Positions 1 through 5,523 of a stretch of DNA of 11,433 nucleotides are shown here, in pieces. The stretch is from Bacteroidales bacterium UBA3868. Lineage in GTDB: Bacteria; Bacteroidota; Bacteroidia; Bacteroidales; WCHB1-69. Location: positions 1 through 11,433 of the forward strand of contig DGGS01000158.1 of the NCBI GenBank assembly GCA_002392325.1, read 5' to 3'. How positions within the stretch are numbered: the first letter of the stretch is position 1; every line of letters starts with the position of its first letter. Below the pieces are notes generated by a model that was not told the DNA's origin, searched no databases, and saw only the letters and a list, made by a program, of their open reading frames with translations. A program made the translations under genes and the position numbers.

Positions 1-348
1 GGCATCCTGCTCGACATGGTGGGCTCGCCGAATGCCCGCTTCTATCAGGAGAGTTTCTCCGTGCGCGACGCGCAACCCGTTGTGGCTAAAGTCTGGGCGC
101 ATGCCTACGATTTGGGATACGGGGATTGCTTCATTAACCAGCCCGGAGGCATTATCACCGATGACCACTATTATGTCAATAAGTATGCGCCGTTCAAGAT
201 GATAGACATTATCCATTACGACATGTACTCCGGGACCGGTTTCGACCCCGTTTGGCATACGATGAATGACAATATCCAGCATATTGACAAAAACACGCTC
301 GGCGTGGTGGGAAGAACATTGTTGCATGTGATTAAAAATGAAGAATGA
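1..348 (+). CDS. M28-family metalloenzyme, glutaminyl-cyclase-like (C-terminal fragment)
   Basis: This is the last 115 residues of a gene that begins before the window; the reading frame is open from base 1. What is visible resembles the C-terminal half of animal-type (type II) glutaminyl-peptide cyclotransferases, which share the zinc aminopeptidase fold of M28 peptidases. LLDMVGSPN (residues 3-11) matches the LLDLIGAPN strand region of those enzymes. TDDH (53-56) matches the conserved acidic DDH. WHTMNDN (85-91) carries the expected zinc-ligand histidine, H86. Such enzymes convert N-terminal glutamine to pyroglutamate on exported proteins; in Bacteroidota they are envelope or periplasmic. 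The signal peptide and first zinc ligands lie outside the window, so cyclase versus aminopeptidase activity cannot be settled. The stop codon overlaps the start of the aspartate kinase gene (ATGA), suggesting translational coupling without an obvious functional link. Confidence 0.82.
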   Translation, partial: GILLDMVGSPNARFYQESFSVRDAQPVVAKVWAHAYDLGYGDCFINQPGGIITDDHYYVNKYAPFKMIDIIHYDMYSGTGFDPVWHTMNDNIQHIDKNTLGVVGRTLLHVIKNEE

Positions 349-1610
349 TGAGTTTTAAGGTTTTTAAATTCGGAGGTGCGTCAGTGAAAGACGCGGCAGC
401 CATAGAAAATCTGCATGCTATTCTGCGCTGTTATCCCGATGACAATCTTGTTGTGGTGATTTCCGCGATGGGCAAAACCACTAACTTCCTGGAAAAAGTG
501 CTTCATGCCTATTATCACGATCCTGACCAGGTGGAGACATTGGTTTCTGAGTTGGAGAAACAACATAAGGATGTGGCCATACGGTTGGTGCCCGACCCGG
601 GTTCCATACTTGACCGGATCGGAGAACTCTTTAATCAGTTGAGGACAAAATTGGCCGAAGAGCATTCCAACAACTACGATTTCGATTATGATCAAATTGT
701 GAGTTTCGGAGAATTGTTGTCCACCACCATTATCTCCATGTATCTGAATCTTGCAGGACTACCTAACACCTGGCTTGATGCACGCCGTCTGGTGCGTACC
801 GATTCAACCTACCGTGAAGGACATGTGGACTGGGATACTACAGTGAACCAGATTTGTGAAAACATTGGTGGGCATTCAGACAGAGTGTTTGTGACGCAGG
901 GCTTTATAGGTGGCACGGCCGAACATCTGACCACCACACTGGGTCGCGAGGGCTCCGACTACTCGGCCGCTATCATGGCGTATGCGCTTGATGCCGAAAG
1001 TGTGACTATCTGGAAAGATGTGCCCGGACTGCTTAATGCGGACCCGAAACGCTTCCCCGACGCGGTAAAGTTGGATGAGATTCCCTATGAGGAGGCCGTG
1101 GAACTTTCGTACTATGGTGCCTCCATTATCCACCCCAAAACCTTGAAACCGCTTCAAAACAAGCAGATTCCACTGTATGTGAAATCCTTCTTCCATCCGG
1201 AAGAGGAGGGTAGTGTCATCAAGTCCTGTTCCGAAAGAAACAAGATTCCCTCCATCATTGTGAAGGACCATCAAACACTTTTGACCGTTTTCCCGAGGGA
1301 TTTCTCCTTTATAGCAGTGGAGAATCTGTCGGAATTGTTTGCGGTTTTCGCGAAATATCGTATTCGGGTTAACATGATGCAGAACTCGGCATTGAGCTTT
1401 TCCGTATGTACGGACGCCGAACCCGACCGCGTGGCGCAATGTGTGGCGGCATTGCACGACAAGTACAAGGTCAAATACAATGAAGATGTGCAACTGATAA
1501 CCATTCGTCACTATAACAAACAGATTATCGACAAGGTGCTTGCGGGTCGCACAGCCATCCTTCGCCAAACCAGCCGCGCCACCATACAGTTTGTGGTAGT
1601 TGGAGGATGA
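345..1610 (+). CDS. lysC: Aspartate kinase (monofunctional)
   Basis: This 421-residue protein phosphorylates L-aspartate with ATP, the first step towards lysine/diaminopimelate, threonine and methionine in the cytoplasm. The amino-acid-kinase domain runs from about residue 4 to 285. It has KFGGAS at 8-13, FGELLS at 121-126 (usually SGELLS), the GREGSDYSAA substrate/ATP loop at 200-209 and KDVPGLLNADP at 224-234. From about 305 to the end the sequence fits the paired ACT domains that give feedback control. There is no homoserine dehydrogenase domain, so it is the single-function form. Translation could begin at either of two adjacent ATGs (345 or 348); the first overlaps the stop of the upstream gene by 4 nt. 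The protein is somewhat shorter than typical lysine-sensitive enzymes of about 450 residues. Which amino acid inhibits it cannot be read from the sequence, and the symbol lysC follows common usage for single-function aspartate kinases. Confidence 0.93.
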   Translation: MMSFKVFKFGGASVKDAAAIENLHAILRCYPDDNLVVVISAMGKTTNFLEKVLHAYYHDPDQVETLVSELEKQHKDVAIRLVPDPGSILDRIGELFNQLRTKLAEEHSNNYDFDYDQIVSFGELLSTTIISMYLNLAGLPNTWLDARRLVRTDSTYREGHVDWDTTVNQICENIGGHSDRVFVTQGFIGGTAEHLTTTLGREGSDYSAAIMAYALDAESVTIWKDVPGLLNADPKRFPDAVKLDEIPYEEAVELSYYGASIIHPKTLKPLQNKQIPLYVKSFFHPEEEGSVIKSCSERNKIPSIIVKDHQTLLTVFPRDFSFIAVENLSELFAVFAKYRIRVNMMQNSALSFSVCTDAEPDRVAQCVAALHDKYKVKYNEDVQLITIRHYNKQIIDKVLAGRTAILRQTSRATIQFVVVGG

Positions 1611-1633
1611 GAGAAAGAGTAAAAGAGTGGAAG
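1610..1633 (+). repeat. Three degenerate 8-nt tandem units after the aspartate kinase stop
   Basis: Directly at the aspartate kinase stop codon the sequence reads AGAGAAAG, AGTAAAAG, AGTGGAAG: three purine-rich 8-mers that differ at a few positions. The unit is unrelated to the 9-mers found later in the same gap. Function is unknown; it may simply be slippage-prone spacer. Confidence 0.5.
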
Positions 1634-1668
1634 GCACATAAAGAGTTTTCTATTAACAGAAAAATGCT

Positions 1669-1704
1669 AACTTTATAAACTTTACAAACCTTACAAACCA
1701 TATA
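1669..1704 (+). repeat. Four degenerate 9-nt tandem units just upstream of murG
   Basis: The sequence reads AACTTTATA, AACTTTACA, AACCTTACA, AACCATATA, ending 8 nt before the murG ATG. Each unit differs from the next by one to three bases, as expected for an old slippage array. It occupies the position of the murG 5' untranslated region and leaves no Shine-Dalgarno sequence. The first unit overlaps TAACTTTA (1668-1675), which is only a partial match to the Bacteroidota -7 element, so no promoter is called here. Confidence 0.6.
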
Positions 1705-1712
1705 ACCACACT

Positions 1713-2816
1713 ATGAAACAGCGTTATCTTATCAGCGGCGGCGGCACTGGAGGCCATATTTTCCCGGCCTTGGCCATCGCAAAAAAAATAAAGAAGGAGA
1801 ATCCGGATGCGGACATCCTTTTCATCGGCGCCAGCGACAAAATGGAAATGAAGCGTGTCCCAGAAGCCGGTTTCCCGATAGAAGGGTTGAAAATTTATGG
1901 CATCAGCCGCGATTTTTCCATCAAAGGCATCTGGAAAAATGTGAAACTTCCCTTTGTCCTGATGGGCGCTATGAGGAAAGCCCGGAAAATTATCCGCAAT
2001 TTCAAACCCGATATCGCCATTGGAGTAGGGGGATTCGCTTCCGGTCCTGCCCTGAAGGCCGCCGACCAACTGGGCGTGCCCACTCTGTTGCAGGAGCAGA
2101 ACTCCTATCCGGGTGTCACCAACAAGATGCTGGCCCCAAAAGCCAAGCGTATTTGTGTGGCATACGAGGGACTGGAAAAATTCTTCCCTGCGGATAAGAT
2201 TGTGCTGACAGGCAACCCCATTCGTGAGGAAATTCTGAATTTGAAACGGAAAGACCCTAAAGCGTACGAGTTTTTCGGTTTTTCCCCTGAAAAGAAAACG
2301 GTTTTGGTGGTCGGAGGTAGTTTGGGCGCCCGAACATTAAATGAAACGATGGCCGAACATCTTGACGAGTTCCGCAATGCCGATATCCAACTTTTGTGGC
2401 AGACGGGTGAGTTGTACTATAAAAACATAGATTCCAAGTTGTTGGCCGAACAGGATGAGCATATCCGCATCATGCCGTTCATCCGCAATATGAACGATGC
2501 TTACAGTATGGCCGACATAATCGTGTCGCGCGCTGGCGCATTGGCCATTGCCGAGCTCGCAGTGGTTGGAGTGCCTACCATCTTAGTGCCTTTCCCCTAT
2601 GCGGCCGAGGACCATCAAACCTACAATGCCAAAGCACTCTCCTCAAGAGGCGCTGCCGTGTTGATTCCCGACTCTCAGGCAAAGGCAGAACTGATGCCCG
2701 CCCTTATGGACTTGGTGAAGGATCCCGAACGCTGTGCCCACATGGGAGAAGTGTTGCGCACCTTTGCCCAACCAGATGCTATCGATAAGATTTACAGTTA
2801 TATAGAACAAGTGTAA
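1713..2816 (+). CDS. murG: MurG, lipid II-forming GlcNAc transferase
   Basis: MurG transfers GlcNAc from UDP-GlcNAc to lipid I (undecaprenyl-PP-MurNAc-pentapeptide) at the inner face of the cytoplasmic membrane, giving lipid II for peptidoglycan. The 367-residue length fits the family (about 355-370). The N-terminal GT-B domain has the glycine loop GGGTGGHIFPAL at 9-20 and a second loop GVGGFASGPA at 104-113. The C-terminal UDP-sugar domain has GGSLGA at 201-206, SRAGA at 272-276 followed by the ribose-binding E281, and HQTYNAKAL at 301-309. The ATG at 1713 is chosen because the glycine loop then starts at residue 9, as usual. A yqgE-family gene follows after 18 nt. The usual dcw neighbours (ftsW, murC, murD) are absent on both sides, which is unusual for murG. 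Confidence 0.96.
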   Translation: MKQRYLISGGGTGGHIFPALAIAKKIKKENPDADILFIGASDKMEMKRVPEAGFPIEGLKIYGISRDFSIKGIWKNVKLPFVLMGAMRKARKIIRNFKPDIAIGVGGFASGPALKAADQLGVPTLLQEQNSYPGVTNKMLAPKAKRICVAYEGLEKFFPADKIVLTGNPIREEILNLKRKDPKAYEFFGFSPEKKTVLVVGGSLGARTLNETMAEHLDEFRNADIQLLWQTGELYYKNIDSKLLAEQDEHIRIMPFIRNMNDAYSMADIIVSRAGALAIAELAVVGVPTILVPFPYAAEDHQTYNAKALSSRGAAVLIPDSQAKAELMPALMDLVKDPERCAHMGEVLRTFAQPDAIDKIYSYIEQV

Positions 2817-2834
2817 CCCGATTACAATCCTGCC

Positions 2835-3416
2835 ATGGCTTTTTTTAAGGACAATCTGTCTGTGAAACAAACCGAATTTGAACTTGCCCCCGGCAGGATT
2901 CTTATCTCGGTGCCATATTATAACGACACCTTCTTCAACCGTTCTGTGGTACTGCTTACCGATTATGAGGACGAGCATGTGGCAGGTCTTATCCTGAACC
3001 ATCGTCTGCCATATCCCGTCAGCCAGCTGGTGGACGGATTGCGCGTGGAGGCGCCCATGTACCTGGGCGGCCCGGTTCTGCCTACCGCATTGTTTCTGCT
3101 GCATTCGTTCGAGAGTTGCAAGGATTCCTCCCAAGTGGCTCCGGGCATCTATGTCGGATATGACCAGGTGCTGTTGGCACTGATTGAACACAGGGCAATA
3201 CCGAATCTACAATATCGCTTCCTGATGGGTTATGCGGGTTGGAGTCCTGGACAATTGGAAGGCGAAATAGCCCGGAATATGTGGGTGATTGGTAATCCGA
3301 CTCCGGAACTGGTGTTCCATACCGAACCTGAGAAAATGTGGACCAAGTCTGTGCAAGTGTTGGGTGATGGTTATCAGCATTGGCTGAATGTGCCCGAATA
3401 CATCAATCTTAATTAG
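2835..3416 (+). CDS. yqgE: YqgE/AlgH family protein (DUF179)
   Basis: This 193-residue protein belongs to the YqgE/AlgH family, widespread but without a settled biochemical role; the AlgH name comes from a regulatory phenotype in Pseudomonas. Family landmarks are all present: GRILISVPYYND at 20-31, the block around FFNRSVVLLTDYEDEHVAG at 33-51, the YLGGPV turn at 76-81 and GYAGWSPGQLEGEI at 132-145. E. coli YqgE is 187 residues, so this is full length. No signal peptide or membrane segment is seen, so it should be cytoplasmic. It begins 18 nt after murG and ends 2 nt before the outer-membrane protein gene, which suggests one transcript for the three. The ATG at 2835 has no strong ribosome binding site, which is normal for this phylum. 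Confidence 0.92.
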   Translation: MAFFKDNLSVKQTEFELAPGRILISVPYYNDTFFNRSVVLLTDYEDEHVAGLILNHRLPYPVSQLVDGLRVEAPMYLGGPVLPTALFLLHSFESCKDSSQVAPGIYVGYDQVLLALIEHRAIPNLQYRFLMGYAGWSPGQLEGEIARNMWVIGNPTPELVFHTEPEKMWTKSVQVLGDGYQHWLNVPEYINLN

Positions 3417-3418
3417 TT

Positions 3419-4069
3419 ATGAAAAAATCTCTTGTCGTTCTGTTTCTGTTGTTTGCAATAACGCTCGGCGCATTTGCCCAGCGCTCCACCACTTCCAGCA
3501 ATTTCAAGGGCGGTGTGCGAGCCGGTTTCACCGCCACCCAAATTTCCGGCGATGACCTGGTCGGTTTCCACAAACTGGGCGCCTATGCGGGTTTGTATGC
3601 CAACTATCCCCTGAATGATAAGGGCAATCTGAAACTGCAGGCGGAGATCAATTTCACGATGAAAGGGAGTCATACCTATATTCCGCCTAAACAAACCGCC
3701 AATATCACGCAAAAATATGTGCTGAATCTGGGTTATGTGGAAGTGCCTGTGCTGTTGCGCTGGCGCTTCGCCCGTCTGACCATTCGAGGGAACAGCGATT
3801 TTGAATTCGAACTCGGTCCCATGTTCGGCGTGAACCTGTATCAGCGTGAACGCGACTTGTATGGGCAGATTCAGGGAAGACCGCCGTTCAGCCGGTTTGA
3901 ACTCTCCGCTTTGGCGGGTATTTCCTATATGTTCAATGAGCACCATGGCGTCAGTTTCCGCTTTTCCAATTCCATTTTAAGAGTGCGCAAACCCAATTGG
4001 GCGGTCAATAGGGGTGTTAAACTGCAATATAACACCGTGCTGATGTTCAGTTATTTCTATCAGTTTTAG
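3419..4069 (+). CDS. PorT-like outer-membrane beta-barrel protein
   Basis: This 216-residue exported protein is probably a small outer-membrane beta-barrel of the PorT/OMP_b-brl type common in Bacteroidota. Residues 1-20 form a clear signal peptide (MKK, a hydrophobic core, then GAFA before Q21). The mature part alternates hydrophobic and polar residues as in beta-strands. Its GYVEVPVLLRW stretch (105-115) resembles the conserved YLExPxLLK block of the PorT family, and the chain ends in an aromatic F216, typical of barrel proteins recognised by the BAM machinery. The ATG at 3419 lies only 2 nt after the yqgE stop, so translation is likely coupled. No terminator hairpin with a T tract follows directly. 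Whether it takes part in type IX secretion, as true PorT does, cannot be inferred; many relatives have no known role. Confidence 0.85.
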   Translation: MKKSLVVLFLLFAITLGAFAQRSTTSSNFKGGVRAGFTATQISGDDLVGFHKLGAYAGLYANYPLNDKGNLKLQAEINFTMKGSHTYIPPKQTANITQKYVLNLGYVEVPVLLRWRFARLTIRGNSDFEFELGPMFGVNLYQRERDLYGQIQGRPPFSRFELSALAGISYMFNEHHGVSFRFSNSILRVRKPNWAVNRGVKLQYNTVLMFSYFYQF

Positions 4070-4139
4070 CGATAGAAAATAATGAACAGGTGTGCATAAT
4101 TTTTGTGTTAAAAAATATTATTTTTTGAATGATATTTAA

Positions 4140-4147
4140 TATATTTG
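4140..4147 (+). promoter_or_regulatory. Putative promoter -7 element (TATATTTG) for the aquaporin gene
   Basis: TATATTTG followed by C fits the Bacteroidota primary-sigma -7 consensus TAnnTTTG. Transcription would start near 4155, leaving a leader of about 105 nt before the ATG at 4262. The nearest TTTG candidates for a -33 box (4124-4127 and 4102-4105) are at the wrong spacing, so the call rests on the -7 element and the long intergenic position. Upstream, 4110-4126 is a very AT-rich palindrome (A6T, ATT, AT6) that might act as a bent upstream element or a weak hairpin. Confidence 0.5.
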
Positions 4148-4174
4148 CAACCGTATTAGGAATATGCGGGAGAG

Positions 4175-4208
4175 TTTTCCCTTTGTAATTTATTGAAACA
4201 AAGGAAAA
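4175..4208 (+). other. Hairpin in the aquaporin leader RNA
   Basis: TTTTCCCTTTGT (4175-4186) can pair with ACAAAGGAAAA (4198-4208), with one bulged C and an 11-nt loop. This gives a stem of about 11 base pairs inside the predicted untranslated leader. No T tract follows, so it is not an intrinsic terminator. It might stabilise the mRNA or be part of a control element; no known riboswitch is recognised. Further on, 4239-4259 reads TTAACCC, TTAAATT, TTAACGC, a loose 7-nt periodicity just before the start codon. Confidence 0.45.
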
Positions 4209-4261
4209 TAAGATGAAAATTTAGGAATTCACATTTTATTAACCCTTAAATTTTAACGCTT

Positions 4262-4966
4262 ATGAAAAAGTATTTCGCTGAAATGGTAGGAACCTTTGTT
4301 CTTACATTCTTGGGCTGCGGAACAGCCATGTTCCTCGGTTGCGCTACGCCTGCTGGCGTGGTAGGTACAGCTATCGCCTTCGGTCTCTCCGTGGTGGCTA
4401 TGGCTTACACCATTGGCGGTATCTCCGGATGCCATATCAACCCGGCCATTACCCTTGGCGTTGCGCTCTCCGGCCGTATGAGCTGGAAAGACGCTATCGG
4501 ATACTGGTGTGGTCAGCTCGTTGGCGGTATCATCGCTGGCGCTTGCCTGTTGCTGCTCGTCAATGTGGTGACTCCGTCCGCTTGCGGTATCGCTGAAGGC
4601 ATGACAGGTCTCGGCTGCAATGGCGTGGCTAACGCTGGCGGTCCTGGCGGCGCATTCCTCGTGGAAGTTATCGCCACATTCCTCTTCGTGCTCGTGGTGC
4701 TTGGCACTACCGACGAGAAAGTGGGTGCCGGCAATTTCGCAGGTCTCGCTATCGGTATGTCCCTCATCCTGATTCACCTCGTGTGCATCAACCTGACGGG
4801 CACTTCCGTGAACCCCGCTCGTTCCATCGGACCGGCTATATTCGCTGGTGGCCAGGCCCTGTGCGACCTCTGGGTGTTCATCTGCGCTCCGCTCGTAGGT
4901 GCCGCTCTCTCCGCACTCGTTTGGAAATGCTTCTCCTGCGAAAAATGCAGCAAGAAAGAAGAATAA
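4262..4966 (+). CDS. aqpZ: Aquaporin Z-type water channel (MIP family)
   Basis: This 234-residue inner-membrane channel has six hydrophobic helices and the two half-helix NPA motifs at 60-62 and 184-186. By alignment with E. coli AqpZ (231 residues) the selectivity-filter positions are F40, H172, T181 and R187. That is the water-specific F/H/T/R set rather than the wider glycerol-facilitator set, so the likely role is rapid osmotic water flow. The loop at about 101-130 is rich in Gly, Cys and Ala. The protein has 13 cysteines, and its short cytoplasmic tail ends with C223-x2-C226-x2-C229 before KKEE, which is unusual. Codon choice differs from the neighbours: Leu is mostly CTC, Ile mostly ATC, and Gly and Ala often GGT and GCT, suggesting high expression or a different history. 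It has its own promoter candidate and terminator. Confidence 0.95.
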   Translation: MKKYFAEMVGTFVLTFLGCGTAMFLGCATPAGVVGTAIAFGLSVVAMAYTIGGISGCHINPAITLGVALSGRMSWKDAIGYWCGQLVGGIIAGACLLLLVNVVTPSACGIAEGMTGLGCNGVANAGGPGGAFLVEVIATFLFVLVVLGTTDEKVGAGNFAGLAIGMSLILIHLVCINLTGTSVNPARSIGPAIFAGGQALCDLWVFICAPLVGAALSALVWKCFSCEKCSKKEE

Positions 4967-4986
4967 TCCTATCGCGAAATGATGAG

Positions 4987-5016
4987 AAAAAAGCGCCTCT
5001 TTCGGGGCGCTTTTTT
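4987..5016 (+). terminator. Intrinsic terminator after the aquaporin gene
   Basis: A run of A residues leads into GCGCCTC (4993-4999), a TTTC loop (5000-5003), GGGGCGC (5004-5010) and six Ts (5011-5016, with a seventh after). The stem has one G-T pair and is otherwise perfect, and the A/T flanks extend it. It starts about 20 nt after the aquaporin stop and separates that gene from the next one. Because the flanks are symmetrical (A tract and T tract), it could also stop transcription from the other strand. Confidence 0.9.
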
Positions 5017-5043
5017 ATTGCCGTTGCTTAGAAAAAAAAAGTG

Positions 5044-5051
5044 TACTTTTG
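5044..5051 (+). promoter_or_regulatory. Putative promoter -7 element (TACTTTTG) for the DUF5618-like gene
   Basis: TACTTTTG followed by CA matches the Bacteroidota -7 consensus TAnnTTTG. It lies between the aquaporin terminator and the next start codon, giving a leader of about 30-35 nt. TTG triplets at 5018-5020 and 5024-5026 are possible -33 boxes, but neither has ideal spacing. The element sits between an A tract (5032-5040) and a T tract (5060-5065). The same TACTTTTGCA string is found in front of the FKBP gene on the other strand. Confidence 0.65.
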
Positions 5052-5091
5052 CAATCGTATTTTTTAAACAAAATAATTCATTTTTATACCC

Positions 5092-5493
5092 ATGGAAAAG
5101 AAAGATCCCATTGAAGAAGCCCGCAGATATGTGGCTAATGCGGAGGAGGTCATTAAGAAAGCCAATTATGACCCCGAATTGAAAATCTACACCGACGGAA
5201 AATATGTCAAGATGGCTGGAAACACCTTGTGGAACGGTTGTCTTGTCGCATTAGACGCATTGTTTGGCATTCGTAAAAGCAAAGGTCGCCCCTCAATTGA
5301 CAAATACAAGGAAGTGGCCGCCCAACGCGACAAGAAACTATTGGCGTTTGTTGTGACCGGCTACGACATTATGCATTTGTCTATGGGCTATGATGGAATA
5401 AAAAACAAAAAAGTTTGTTCCACTGGTTTTGAGACGGCGAACGACATTATCAATCGTTGTGCAGCGTTAATCCCTAAGCAGATAACGGCTTAA
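5092..5493 (+). CDS. Small DUF5618-like protein of unknown function
   Basis: This 133-residue soluble protein has no signal peptide or membrane segment. From memory it matches the Bacteroidota family DUF5618, whose members begin with an ExAxRY-type helix, contain a Y-V-K/R-M-A-G-x-T block and a L-ALDALFG block, and end with HL-MGYDG. Here these appear as PIEEARRYVANAEE (6-19), KYVKMAG (38-44), ALDALFG (53-59) and HLSMGYDG (95-102). The predicted all-alpha make-up recalls HEPN-like helical bundles, but no RNase R-x4-6-H motif can be pointed to, so that is only a speculation. It has its own promoter candidate after the aquaporin terminator and converges on argS, 30 nt away, with no clear hairpin between them. 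There is no partner gene beside it to suggest a toxin-antitoxin pair. No function is assigned. Confidence 0.8.
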   Translation: MEKKDPIEEARRYVANAEEVIKKANYDPELKIYTDGKYVKMAGNTLWNGCLVALDALFGIRKSKGRPSIDKYKEVAAQRDKKLLAFVVTGYDIMHLSMGYDGIKNKKVCSTGFETANDIINRCAALIPKQITA

Positions 5494-5523
5494 CCTGTCT
5501 CCAAACGGAAGTTCCTTGCTGTC

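Noticed and set aside
876..1637. A 253-codon open frame antisense to the aspartate kinase gene
   Set aside because: It lies almost wholly opposite a clear kinase gene, has a composition unlike a real protein (many His, Arg, Gly, no domain) and no promoter or start context.
4110..4126. AT-only palindrome upstream of the aquaporin promoter as a terminator for the PorT-like gene
   Set aside because: A 7-bp stem made only of A-T pairs is too weak to call as an intrinsic terminator.
4213..4224. A three-codon mini-ORF (Met-Lys-Ile-stop) in the aquaporin leader
   Set aside because: ATG triplets are frequent in AT-rich leaders, and three codons give no evidence of a regulatory leader peptide.
4253..4777. 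A 174-codon antisense frame opposite the aquaporin, rich in His, Glu and Ser
   Set aside because: Its composition mirrors the biased codons of the aquaporin. It has no recognisable domain and is best explained as a shadow.
5494..5523. A shared terminator between the convergent DUF5618 and argS genes
   Set aside because: The 30-nt gap has no stem with a T run; GGAAGTTCC is a palindrome with almost no loop.
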